From: Halorarius halobius
GTDB taxonomy: Archaea; Halobacteriota; Halobacteria; Halobacteriales; Haloarculaceae
Direction: 5' to 3'
NCBI RefSeq assembly: GCF_024298865.1
Contig: NZ_CP101164.1
Span: forward strand, 62,001-126,000
Length of the DNA: 64,000 nt
Below are positions 18,299 to 27,900 of the stretch, in pieces (the first letter of the stretch is position 1; the number at the start of each line of letters is the position of its first letter). The position numbers were made by a program, and so were the translations under genes. The notes under the pieces were generated by a model, which had not been told where the DNA came from, ran no database searches, and worked only from the letters and a program-made list of their open reading frames with translations.

Positions 18299-18600
18299 CT
18301 CGCCATCTCCTCGAGCCCAGAGTCTCTGTCACTCTCCGCCTCGGCTTCGGTATCGGCATCAACCTCGTGTTCCGCTTCGAGATCGGCGTCCGGTTGAGCA
18401 GGGGCCGAAACCACATGCTGGGTTCGGAGTGCCGGCGGCCACGTTCGTTCAGCGGCGAGAAGTCGCTGTTCGGCTTTCAGCATCATCCCACGCCAGGTCA
18501 GCCCGAGACCTTTCCGAACCGAGTCCAACCATTCGTACTCCTCTTGGGATGGGATATTGATTCGCGTATTGTAGTCCGAGGGACTCGACGACCGACTCAT
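18295..18600 (-). CDS. small hypothetical protein of the secretion operon, 101 aa
   Basis: Not recognised. The first 50 residues look folded: RINIPSQEEYEWLDSVRKGLGLTW, then RGMML. The rest is an acidic low-complexity tail. The folded part resembles the N-terminus of the upstream 221-residue protein (W-RG-x-x-L at the same place), so the pair probably arose by duplication. It has ATGA overlaps with both neighbours. A soluble accessory of the secretion apparatus is the natural guess. Confidence 0.65.
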   Translation of the reverse strand: MSRSSSPSDYNTRINIPSQEEYEWLDSVRKGLGLTWRGMMLKAEQRLLAAERTWPPALRTQHVVSAPAQPDADLEAEHEVDADTEAEAESDRDSGLEEMAR

Positions 18601-19262
18601 CGAAAATCACCGTCGTATTCGTCAGCGTAGCCCTCGTAATCATAGCGCGGATCGACGACATCCCACTCGTCGCGGTCGCCGGGGTGTCGAAGCACATCTT
18701 CGACGTCCTCGTGTGCGTCCGCGGGATGAAGTGTTTCACCGCCTTCAACGGCCTGTGCCGCTTGAGCATCCCAACGTTGGTATTCTCTTTCCCGGGTACG
18801 TTCGTCCGCAACCGACCGCTGCCCATGGTTGGTGGAGGGGTTGCGATTCTCCTGCACCTGAGCCACGGCAGCACTCACGTCAAAGTGCTCGCCATCCTCA
18901 TCGTCACGGTCGCCCTCGCTATCGACGACACTACTGCCGTTCGCGTTAGCGTCCATATCCGTATCTGTGAAGCCAGACAGTGGGAGTTCAGTCGTTGAGC
19001 GGGCACTTTGCCGTTCGCGAATCTGCTCGTGCAACTGCTCGGTGACATTTGTTCGCTCGGCAGAAACGCCAGCGTGGTCACCCGGTCGAGAGTGTGCGAG
19101 TTCTGGGTGTAACTCAACGAGGGCTTTGAGGAGGTCTATACTTTCTGCGTGTTTGGCTCCCTCGAGGAGGACGCCGCGCCATATCATCCCGTGCCGATCA
19201 CGGAGATCGCGTAGGCGGTCAGCTTCTTCCCGAGAGTACCAGTCGACTTGAATTTCAGGCAT
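18597..19262 (-). CDS. hypothetical protein, first gene of the secretion operon, 221 aa
   Basis: Not recognised. Residues 1-45 (VDWYSREEADRLRDLRDR, then IWRGVLLEGAKHAES) resemble the start of the downstream 101-residue protein and look like a small helical domain. The rest is long, very acidic and low-complexity, rich in Asp, Glu, Arg and Gln, and likely disordered. It opens the minus-strand operon leading to virB4 and overlaps the next gene by ATGA. DNA or protein binding by the N-terminal helices is possible but unshown. Confidence 0.65.
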   Translation of the reverse strand: MPEIQVDWYSREEADRLRDLRDRHGMIWRGVLLEGAKHAESIDLLKALVELHPELAHSRPGDHAGVSAERTNVTEQLHEQIRERQSARSTTELPLSGFTDTDMDANANGSSVVDSEGDRDDEDGEHFDVSAAVAQVQENRNPSTNHGQRSVADERTREREYQRWDAQAAQAVEGGETLHPADAHEDVEDVLRHPGDRDEWDVVDPRYDYEGYADEYDGDFR

Positions 19263-19603
19263 GGGAGGGTGCTCACATTTCCAGGCTAGAGGACGGGGCC
19301 CTGTTTGGAGCTCGCCGGACAGACACGGTCACTCCCGCACGTATCGTCACGTGCAGGCGACTCGCGCTCGTCCTGGAGTGGCGAGCCGTCGCTCACCGGG
19401 ACATCGAGCGACTGGAGTTTAGCAGGACTTGCCATCGACCGTCATAAGCAGTAGGCAGTTAAGGACTTTTCAAATCTACAACAACTGTGGTGAATGTAGC
19501 GTATGTAGAGAGTGTGGGTGAAGAGAATATTTAGTCGCAGACAGCCTCAGATTAGCCACTCCAAGCGTCGTCGGCACCGCTGGCGACGACAGAACACCAC
19601 CTC
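19263..19603. promoter_or_regulatory. divergent control region between the two secretion-module operons
   Basis: 341 bases. GCACGT and ACGTGC form a perfect 6-base inverted repeat at 19337-19354. AATATTTAG at 19526-19534 is a good TATA-like box for the plus-strand operon and predicts a leader of about 45 bases before the ATG at 19604. The minus-strand promoter is unclear; CTTATG on that strand near 19443 is one candidate. Confidence 0.45.
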
Positions 19604-20152
19604 ATGAACACCCTCCAACCAGAGACCCTTGAACTGTTTATCCACTGGCTCATTCCCGTCGGTGCAGCACTGTCGGCAGGTATCGATACTGCCTATGTGA
19701 TCGGTCCGTACATTCGAGCAATCACCGGCCCGCTTGTGCCGCTCGGAGGCTATCGGGCCATCTCCACGCTCACGCGTGTACTTGCAGAACTCGTCGGAGA
19801 TAGCCACAGTCCCCTCCTGTATCCATTCGTTGATGCTACGGCAAACGCATTCCTGCATACCAACACCCACACGCAGCAGGCGTCGGTTATCCCGCTCCAG
19901 AGCGGTGCCGACCTCAGCACCCTTATCTCCGATCTAAAGGCAGCTGTTACACTCCCTGGCTGGGTCGGGAGCGCAATCAAGTGGACGGGTCTTATCACGC
20001 TTGTCATCGGCATAATTGCGTACTTCATCAGCCCGTCCATCAACAACCGCCGTCGGGGGTTCGTGATGGCAACAACCGGGTTCGTCCTCACAATCATTGG
20101 GTTCGCCTTTCCGATCTTCATCAGCCTGATCCACTATGTCCTCTCAGGCTGA
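19604..20152 (+). CDS. membrane protein, 182 aa
   Basis: Hydrophobic segments near residues 10-30, 125-145 and 152-178 indicate about three membrane helices. The loop between the first and second (about 90 residues) is probably outside the cell. No family is recognised. It opens the plus-strand operon and overlaps the next gene by 17 bases. The context of a surface protein, further membrane proteins and a VirB2-like pilin suggests part of the mating or secretion envelope complex. Confidence 0.7.
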   Translation: MNTLQPETLELFIHWLIPVGAALSAGIDTAYVIGPYIRAITGPLVPLGGYRAISTLTRVLAELVGDSHSPLLYPFVDATANAFLHTNTHTQQASVIPLQSGADLSTLISDLKAAVTLPGWVGSAIKWTGLITLVIGIIAYFISPSINNRRRGFVMATTGFVLTIIGFAFPIFISLIHYVLSG

Positions 20153-22601
20153 TTCACGGCGGGATGGGGAGACTGAATCGGCACACAAGGACAGCTGGGC
20201 CGATAGGCTCAGAGGACGTGTCTACGCCTTCCACGCCGCGTGTGCAACGAGATATATCACCACGGCCATTGCAGAGACGAAGCCCCTCGCGAACGCTCTC
20301 CGGGGCCGGTCACAGCGATTCAGTCTCTTCGTGACCGTCCTCTTAGCGACCAGCCTCGTTATCGCACCCATCACCGTTGTCTACGCCGCGGGTCTCGACC
20401 CAATCTATGACATTCCGAGCGCCGAGCCTGGTGTTGATAAGACCTACGACGAAACCTATCGTGTCCTCGCGAACAACGACGTGGATGTCGATCCCGCGGA
20501 TGTCAGTTACACCGGCTACTTCGAGAACGACTACCCGGCCTACCCAGTCGACCTCGGGCGGGCTACACTGTCACCCTCGCAATCGCTTCGGTATTCCACA
20601 ACAAGCGATGTCTACATCACGGACCTCTCCGATTACAACGCTATTCCCATCCAGGATGAGTGGAAACCCTACTCCAGCATGCCGTTCTACACAGAAACGC
20701 AGTTCATCAACGTGCATGAGAAGAACACCTACGACGGGCCCAAAAGTAACGACGGTGAGTGGTTCGTACGTGTCACCAACCAGTACGGAGAGTGGCGACC
20801 CGTCTATAACGTCGACGTGAAATGGGACCCAGACGCCGAGGAACTCTACGTCTCGAACCCTAACGACGCCCTCGTTCACCTGGCCGAGCACGAGAGCATC
20901 ATCTCACGGAACCTCCACGCGGCCGAGCAATACACGCAATACGCACAGAACTCAGGTCGGGTCGCCATCCCGACGATGAACGGTCGAGAGCTTTACCCTA
21001 CTTCAAATGGTGCGAGTATATCCCGGAAATGGGGGCAGAGCAACTTCAACACAGTCCGCGATGCGTGGGTTGGGATCAACGACGTCACTGGCAGTGCTTG
21101 GTATCGCGATAGATACGTTTCCGGGGGGGACCCCATCCGGGGCGCGTACGTCCCCTACGATCACCGAGCCGTTGCCCCAGCGGATTTCAGTCGAAGCGCC
21201 ACGTGCAAGAAAACTCACACTCACGGAAACAGTACTCACTCTCACACCTACCCGAAGACCGAGTGGGCCGAGTACGATCTCCTCAATTCGACTGCGAACG
21301 TAACGTCCGTCCGCCTCGATCGTCCCGGATTCACCGGCGAGTCCGAATGGAACCGATTCGGCAAGGTGACGTGGCTCGCGATTGAAGACAAAACGAGTCG
21401 GAGTTTCGAGTATCCGCGAGGGGACTACACCCTGACGGCGACTCTCGAAGTCACCACCGAAGTCGAAACTCGGTGGGGCGTCACCAGCTCGAAATGCAGC
21501 GAATGGTCGCGGACGAGTGTGAGCACGAACACCCACACGACGCAGTACAGCGTCCCCGTCACCATCACGGACTGGGATTCCCCGAATCTCGAGATCGACA
21601 TCGCCCATATCGACGGCGCAAGTCACGACCGCCTCGCCGTGAGGTGGAAGGGCGACCAAGACTTCCCGAGCGACCCCTGGAAAAGGATTAGCGTCAACAT
21701 CGACAACAAGACCATCCACCTCACCTCTCCGTGGCGGTTCTACGGAATTTCCCGCAACGACGAGGTTGAGGTCCGCACCGGAAGCGGGTCGACCACCCAC
21801 AACGCGACGCACACCCACAACGACCGCTGGCCCGCCATCTACCGCTACGAGACAGGCGTCGCCAACGTCACCGCCGCTTTCCCACAGAAGGGTGAAGACA
21901 ACCAGGTATGGGGATACACCAGTACTGTCGATAGCCAAGTTTCAACGACGCTCCCGGGAGCACCGCTTCCTGCCAACGTCAACGACCCCGATAACGATCA
22001 GCCGACCGACCTCTACACACATCACGTCATAGACGTCAGATCGTCAGACCTCGCCACAGGTGAAACCGTCACCGTCGACGCCTCGAATCCATTCGGTGCT
22101 CCACTCGACGGGAAGGCGGCCTCTGGCGAGGACCAGCTCGAAGTCCACAGCCAACCATACGAGTCAACCGTCCTTCAGATTACAGAGGTTAATGTCTCGT
22201 CTACCGGCACGGATCACGAAGGCGTCCTCGTCCTTACGGACACTGACGGCAACTCCATCAAAGATAAGGAAATCACCGTCACCCAAGATGACGGAACGAC
22301 ATCGACGGTTACGACCGACAATAATGGCCGTGCCAAGATCGCGTGGGACGGGTCGATTCTCCGCGCTCGCTACGACGGCGACGTGTTTTGGTCGCCCGGC
22401 GACCCCTACTACAAGGGTGACCAACTCCTCTATATTCTGCCACCCTCACCCCTCGATTTCGAGCCCGTTGGCGCGGTCGGTGAATACATCTCGGCATCCA
22501 TCAGCAACGTTCTCATCTTCGTCGAGTGGCTTGCCCTCGGGATCTTCGCCGTGTGGTGGGTGCGGATGCGCCGTCGCACCAGCAAGAGGAAATCAGGATG
22601 A
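20136..22601 (+). CDS. large membrane-anchored surface protein, 821 aa
   Basis: About 65 charged cytoplasmic residues precede a membrane helix (FSLFVTVLLATSLVIAPITV, 67-86). Roughly 700 extracellular residues rich in Thr, Asn, Tyr and Trp follow, with many possible N-glycosylation sites (NST, NVT, NAT). Near residues 690-765 an Ig-like or carboxypeptidase-regulatory-like fold is likely (VLVLTDTDGNSIKDKEITV, then NNGRAKIAWDG). A C-terminal helix near 785-808 and a basic end re-anchor it. A His/Cys patch lies near 350-370. Its operon position suggests a cell-contact or pilus-tip role. That role is inference and I recognise no family. Confidence 0.75.
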   Translation: MSSQADSRRDGETESAHKDSWADRLRGRVYAFHAACATRYITTAIAETKPLANALRGRSQRFSLFVTVLLATSLVIAPITVVYAAGLDPIYDIPSAEPGVDKTYDETYRVLANNDVDVDPADVSYTGYFENDYPAYPVDLGRATLSPSQSLRYSTTSDVYITDLSDYNAIPIQDEWKPYSSMPFYTETQFINVHEKNTYDGPKSNDGEWFVRVTNQYGEWRPVYNVDVKWDPDAEELYVSNPNDALVHLAEHESIISRNLHAAEQYTQYAQNSGRVAIPTMNGRELYPTSNGASISRKWGQSNFNTVRDAWVGINDVTGSAWYRDRYVSGGDPIRGAYVPYDHRAVAPADFSRSATCKKTHTHGNSTHSHTYPKTEWAEYDLLNSTANVTSVRLDRPGFTGESEWNRFGKVTWLAIEDKTSRSFEYPRGDYTLTATLEVTTEVETRWGVTSSKCSEWSRTSVSTNTHTTQYSVPVTITDWDSPNLEIDIAHIDGASHDRLAVRWKGDQDFPSDPWKRISVNIDNKTIHLTSPWRFYGISRNDEVEVRTGSGSTTHNATHTHNDRWPAIYRYETGVANVTAAFPQKGEDNQVWGYTSTVDSQVSTTLPGAPLPANVNDPDNDQPTDLYTHHVIDVRSSDLATGETVTVDASNPFGAPLDGKAASGEDQLEVHSQPYESTVLQITEVNVSSTGTDHEGVLVLTDTDGNSIKDKEITVTQDDGTTSTVTTDNNGRAKIAWDGSILRARYDGDVFWSPGDPYYKGDQLLYILPPSPLDFEPVGAVGEYISASISNVLIFVEWLALGIFAVWWVRMRRRTSKRKSG

Positions 22602-23101
22602 GTAAGGTTAGTGAATTTACCGAGCCCGCCATCGAACTCCTCGAAATCGCGACCATCATCGGGCGCTACGGAACCCTCATCGCGCTCGTCGTCGGTATCA
22701 TCGGCTGGTGGGGCTACGCGAAAAGTCCTCGAGCGATGGCCCGCTTCCGGGGAATGGCCGTCGGCGGCGGAGCCGGCTACATGGCGATCGTCGCTATCGA
22801 CGTCATCTACGAGGTCCTCGTGTTCATCCTCGGCAGCAAGTTCCTCCCAGATGGGTGGCCCTACGGCGCCGTGACCGGCGTTCACGAGAGCAACCTCTCC
22901 CAGCTCGCCACCGCCCTCAGCATCGTCCTCCACAGCTTTGGCCTCATCTTGTTCATCATCGGTGTGACCTGGTGGGCGTTCGGCAGCCGCGATTCGCTCG
23001 CCGAGTCTCGCGGCCGACGCGGGATCGTAATGGGGCTCACTCTCATCGGTGGAAGCATCGGCGGCAACGTGTTCAGCGTCTTCGTGTGGATTTTGCTATG
23101 A
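22598..23101 (+). CDS. four-helix membrane protein, 167 aa
   Basis: Four hydrophobic segments (about residues 20-40, 50-78, 106-128 and 143-165) with short loops. No signal peptide and no family recognised. I chose ATG 22598, which overlaps the surface-protein stop as ATGA, over an upstream in-frame ATG lying inside that gene. It overlaps the next gene by ATGA as well. It is probably an integral part of the same envelope complex. Confidence 0.75.
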   Translation: MSKVSEFTEPAIELLEIATIIGRYGTLIALVVGIIGWWGYAKSPRAMARFRGMAVGGGAGYMAIVAIDVIYEVLVFILGSKFLPDGWPYGAVTGVHESNLSQLATALSIVLHSFGLILFIIGVTWWAFGSRDSLAESRGRRGIVMGLTLIGGSIGGNVFSVFVWILL

Positions 23102-23832
23102 CCGGCAACGGCCAACGCCCAGACGCCGGAAGAGATCGTGATGGAGACCGCGACCGCAAGCAAGAACATGGACTGGATCAGGAGCAAGGAGGGAGCGACC
23201 CCACGGACCAACCGTTGCTCCCCGAAGGCACAATCGCTCGGCGAATCGTTGACCGTCTCAAGAACCCCTGGGTCATCGCTGTCCTCATCGTCGTCTTCGT
23301 ACCTATGGTCGCGTGGGTCGGCTACACTGTTCACGCAGACCTCACCTCTCCCGATTACGGGACTGCGACCATCTACGACGAGAACGGCGACTATCTCGAA
23401 TCCGTCGAGGGGAATGTCGCCGTCACATGGCGAGAACAATACACCGGCCTCTCGAATACGGACTCCCTCGAAGATGGTCACGGGATGATTTTTCTTCACG
23501 ACACAGAGCGAGAACACACCTACGTGATGCGGGACATGGCCTTCCCCATAGACATAATCTTTATCGACAAAGAAGGGCGGATCACCGTGATCCACCACGC
23601 TGAACTCGAAAACAAAGAACCGCTCACAGAGTATCGGGGGCAGTCGAAATATGTCCTCGAAGTCCCCTACCACTGGACCACAGAGAACGGCATCGACGTC
23701 GGTGATACCGTTGAGTTCCGGTGGGGACCCCCGCGCACCGGAACGGGTAGGATGTCGAAAGCCTCCAGTGGCGACCCTCACAACGATGTCCCGACCAATC
23801 CGAAACGCCGCCCTGCGGCCAGCTCTCCCTAA
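23098..23832 (+). CDS. membrane-anchored DUF192 protein
   Basis: A 244-residue protein. A charged N-terminus (1-45), one membrane helix (VIAVLIVVFVPMVAWVGY, about 56-75), then an extracytoplasmic DUF192 domain: VTWREQYTGLSNTDSLEDGHG, then MIFLHD, MRDMAFPIDIIFID, ending VGDTVEF. The Gly-Met-Phe/Leu and M-x-x-x-x-P-I/L-D-I-I-F-I-D patterns are the family hallmark. DUF192 proteins are small beta-rich exported domains of unknown activity. ATG 23098 overlaps the preceding stop as ATGA. It closes the plus-strand membrane operon, so it probably acts outside with the surface protein. Confidence 0.85.
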   Translation: MTGNGQRPDAGRDRDGDRDRKQEHGLDQEQGGSDPTDQPLLPEGTIARRIVDRLKNPWVIAVLIVVFVPMVAWVGYTVHADLTSPDYGTATIYDENGDYLESVEGNVAVTWREQYTGLSNTDSLEDGHGMIFLHDTEREHTYVMRDMAFPIDIIFIDKEGRITVIHHAELENKEPLTEYRGQSKYVLEVPYHWTTENGIDVGDTVEFRWGPPRTGTGRMSKASSGDPHNDVPTNPKRRPAASSP

Positions 23833-23907
23833 TACCGTGTTACGTCAGCGGGGAAGGAAACCAGCGTAAGAAGTAGAACGTGTTGTGTTGTGACTGGGCC
23901 GTTCGTC

Positions 23908-24162
23908 TCAGTCTGAATCGCTAGGATGTGCGTCCGGCATTGACGGAAGGTACTTGTTCTCGATTTCTTCAGCCTGTGGGAAGTCGATTTTTTCGAGAAT
24001 TTCGTTGATAGCTTCGTCGTACGACTTCTCTACCAGGGGGTTGTCGTTCTTGTAGGCGGTCAACCGCGTATGCGTATCCCGGTGGAGGCAGACGTTGATC
24101 GTCGTCTCGGGGTCGCGGTCGGTGTTATCACTCGAGGTGGGCTTGGAGCTGTTTGTTGACAC
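23908..24162 (-). CDS. small ribbon-helix-helix-like protein, 84 aa
   Basis: After a polar N-terminus comes a strand-helix-helix pattern (TTINVCLHRDTHTRLTAYK, then YDEAINEILEKI), typical of ribbon-helix-helix DNA-binding proteins and VapB-type antitoxins in haloarchaea. No toxin gene lies next to it, so it may be a stand-alone repressor. I chose the GTG at 24162 over the GTG at 24171 because AGGTGAT, a near-perfect ribosome binding site, ends 4 bases before it. The convergent DUF192 gene ends 75 bases away. Autoregulation is usual for the family. Confidence 0.6.
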   Translation of the reverse strand: MSTNSSKPTSSDNTDRDPETTINVCLHRDTHTRLTAYKNDNPLVEKSYDEAINEILEKIDFPQAEEIENKYLPSMPDAHPSDSD

Positions 24163-24255
24163 TGCAATCACCTATGGACAAGGAGGCACTGGAGGGTGTT
24201 CCTGGTCCAACAAGTAGATGTGCTATGGGTGACCACATAACTGTATCGGTGAAAC

Positions 24256-24271
24256 CCCCCAAAATCCCGCC
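24256..24271 (-). repeat. CCCCC-AAAATCCCGCC motif, copy 2 of 3
   Basis: The same 16-base motif as at 9846, with one change. It lies about 95 bases upstream of the minus-strand start at 24162. Confidence 0.4.
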
Positions 24272-24365
24272 CTTCAACACCCTCAAACCGGTGTTCTACA
24301 TCTGCCACATTTGATGTAGCCTACTCTTCTTTATGATGAACTCCCCCCTATTACCGGTGGGTAAC

Positions 24366-24713
24366 ATGAGCACCCTCCGAACAAAGAAACTCCTGAGAAA
24401 GCACAGCACATCCCTCGTTTTGGGAATCCTCGTCCTAGTCGTTTTCGTTGATCCAGTCGCCGCGCAGGGCGGCGGTCCCCCAGCCGATTTCGAGGGCATC
24501 ATGAGCAATCTATATGACACCGTCCTGCTTGTTCTGAAGTACGCTGGCCTCGTGGCTCTCGCCTTTGGCGCGATCGTGTGGTTCACTGCCCGGAAAAACT
24601 CCGACCGCGCTGAGAACGGGATGTGGCTCATGATTGGTGGAATCAGCATGACGATCTTCTACTTCGGCGTCACGATCTTCGTGGCCGTTTTGGAGTGGAT
24701 CGCCACCCCGTAA
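24366..24713 (+). CDS. VirB2-like pilin precursor
   Basis: A 115-residue protein. A basic start (MSTLRTKKLLRKHS), a hydrophobic core and VAAQGGG give a classical signal peptide cut after Ala-Gln or nearby. The mature part has two membrane helices (about 55-75 and 88-110) with a short charged loop ARKNSDRAENG. This is the size and topology of VirB2/TrbC pilins. It lies between the membrane operon and the VirD4-like gene. An in-frame ATG at 24333 is an alternative start, but it would put 11 uncharged residues before the basic region. The pilin function is inferred from topology and neighbours. Confidence 0.6.
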   Translation: MSTLRTKKLLRKHSTSLVLGILVLVVFVDPVAAQGGGPPADFEGIMSNLYDTVLLVLKYAGLVALAFGAIVWFTARKNSDRAENGMWLMIGGISMTIFYFGVTIFVAVLEWIATP

Positions 24714-24963
24714 ACCGTCTAGACGGGCTAGACGGTACGGACCCCTTTCCCTCCCTCCGCTTGTGCCCGAATTTCCAATGGAGGGATGATTATTTCACAA
24801 TCCAGTGGCGGCTGAATCAGACGACACAACACAATCCAAAGATGATAACAAACATTCCAATGGTGTTCCTACCCAACCGAATCACCCGGTGGGTTGGGAC
24901 GCACTCGACCGTTGCACAGTGTTGGCGGAGGGGTGTGTCTACCCGCGAGAGGACGGGGGGCAA

Positions 24964-27900
24964 ATGACTACCCCATCCCCGAGCTCCAACCGGGACGACC
25001 ATGAACAGGACACCCTCCACGATCGCATCAGCTCTTTGTCGTCGACGCGCGGAGAAGAGTCGACCGAAGCGGGACAGGACCATCCCACTCAGAACCGGGA
25101 AGAATCAACCGACCTTGACCACGTCCCGCCGACCGAGAACGGGGCCGACAAGGAGGAGGAGGAGAAGCGTGAGGACCATCTCGCTTCCTACGAGGTCAAG
25201 GGCACGACCGGGCCGGGGAAGAAACTCAGTGATCCTATCGAAGCCCGGCCGTACATCCACATCTCACCCGCCCGTGAGCAGGTCACGCCCGGGAACGTCA
25301 TCGCGGGGCTTTTCGGCTTGTACCGGGCGGGCGTGACGAGCACCTCGCGGTTCAATCTCAAAGCCCGCCTCGGACTCAAGGACTACAAGAAGATCTTCGA
25401 GTTCATCATCCACAAGCCGCGGAACACGAAGCGGTTCGACTTCTATATTTCAGTGACGCCCTACGAGGCGACTGCGTTCAAGACGCTCGCCGCGAACGTC
25501 GCCGCAATGTATCCCGAATCCTTCGAGTTCGAAATCGTCCCGTTCAACCCCGTCGCGGCGTTTGCCTCAGAAGACGGGAACGCCCGCGTTGGTGGGCGGC
25601 GTATCGCTACGCTCGACGACATCATCGACCTCGAGAACCTCGCTGGCTTCGAGGACCCCGAAGTTTTCATTGACCATAGCATTGGGAGCGGGCATGAGCT
25701 CTCTTCCGAGGAGGCTGAAGAGCAGCTCATCAGTGAAGGCGTTCCGCTCCGTCCCGAGGAAGTCCGTGAAGAGAAACGTCCCTCGCTCGTCCGTTGGAAA
25801 GGCATCGCCTCGAAAAAGGACGACTGGATGACGCTGCTCCGGCCGTTCAGCGATTTGGCTGTCGACAGCGACGACCAGTATCGCTCGCCGCTCAGTGTGC
25901 TCCTCGAGCAGGCCGTCCACACCGACGATCCGTTCATCTTCCAAGCCATCTTCAGGCCACGCTCTGATTGGACTAGTGAGGCTGAAACCCACAAGCGGAA
26001 CCTCAAAATGGGCAACCATGGGACGGTCTCCGCGTTCAAAAACGAGTTCGCCCGGCAGATGTTCGGAACATCCGACCAGGAACGCCGGAACATTCACCGT
26101 GGAGACATCTCCGAGCAGGTCGGGGGATCCGTCAGCGCCGGTGAGGATGACAAGATCACGGGGTCACGGATGGAACAGATCGACCGCAAACAACCCACCA
26201 CAACGTTCGACCTCACACTCCGGGCTGCCTGTAACGAACAGACTGTCCAGAGTATCTCGAACGCCTTCACATCGCTCTCAGGGCCGTACTATGGCATCGA
26301 GGGAGAACTCCTCGGGTTCAACAACAAAGAGTTCGCCCGCCTGTGCCACGCACGTCAGGCCAGCACCAGCGGTTTCACCGGGCGCTTCAGCAAAGGTGAC
26401 CCACTCATCTGTGCCTCTCCCGACGAACTCGCGAACTTCGTCGTCGTCCCGCACACCGACGCCCTCCCGCGGGCCTCGCGTGGGTCCTCGGGCGGGTCAC
26501 CCGATGCTCGCTCGCCACTCACGGCGACAGATGAAGACCTGCTCTCGCAATACGACTACGGAATGCACATCGGGTACGCCGAGACCGCCGTCGACAACCG
26601 GCCGGACATTCCCATCCGTCTCAGTGCAGAGCAGCTGACGCACCACATCCTCCGCGCAGCGACGACTGGTGGCGGGAAGACAACCGCGATGGTCAACGAT
26701 GCGCTGTCGGCCTACGAATCGTTCGACGGCCCCATCTTCGTCTTCGACCGGAAAGGTGGGACGATGGCCGACGAGTACAAGAAAGCGCACTTCAAGAAAT
26801 TCGGCAACCTCGATGACGTCCTCCACGTCCCCGTCCCGGGGCCGAACGACGAGGTGCTTGCTTTCCCGTACTTCGACATTCGACCGCAACTCGCTGCCGG
26901 CGTCTCACGCACGGTCGCCGTCCAAGAGAAAGTAGACCGCTACAACGAACTCCTCGTGTACGTGCTGGGCCGCGAAATGACCCAGCAGGCGTTCGTCGCC
27001 CAAGAGATCCTCAACAACCTCATCAAGGCGATGTTCGATCCCGTGTACGGCCGGGACGCATGGCCCATCCAAGACCTGTTCCAAGTTGCCTACGAGATGC
27101 AGCAGGGCCAGCTCCCCGAAGTGAGCGACCGAACGCTTCGCCTCGCCCTCACGCGGCATCTCCACGCCGACGAGCAGCGGTTCCAGACATCGATCGATGC
27201 CGTGATGAACCGTATCACCAAGCTCGCTGAGCGGAGTTTCGTCTGGCGTGTCCTCAACTTCGTTCCCGAGTGGAACGACGAGAAGGGCTGCTACGCCAAC
27301 CAATCGCCGATGTTCGACATTCAGGACATCCTCACCTCGAAGAAGGTCGTCCTCGTCGATACGGGTGACCTCCGGCCCGCCTCAAGCAATCTGTTCACGT
27401 TCATGCTGCTCGACTACATCTGGTCGGGCGCTCGCCTCCGTCATCGACTCGGGAACACCCCGTCGGTTGAGGATGGATACGTTATCAACCTCATCATCGA
27501 TGAAGCCGCGGCGATGCTCCAATCCGAACTGGTGCGCGACGACATGATTCCTGATGGGCGTGAGTTCGGTCTCTCCCTCGAAGTCATCGTCCACTTCGCA
27601 GAGCAGGTCAAGGCCGATGCCCTCGACGTCTCCTCGTACAAGGAAATTCTACGGAACATCAATACGAAACTCATCGGCAAACTCGCCGTCGACGACGAAC
27701 TTGTGATGACGCTGTTCCACGAAGGCATCGAGGACGAGGAACTTGTCGACCGGATCACGTCGCTCCCGCGTGGGGAATGGGTCGCTCAACTCCCAGACAC
27801 CGGGTTCATGACTGACATCCCTGAAATCGTGACGCTGCTCCCCGTCGATATCCCCTACGGTCACAGCGATTCCGACGACCCCGTGATCGACAAGACCGTG

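Noticed and set aside
21003-21938. 311-residue frame on the minus strand
   Set aside because: It lies wholly inside the surface-protein gene on the other strand. Long antisense frames are common in GC-rich haloarchaeal DNA, and its product is Gly/Val/Arg-biased without domain features.
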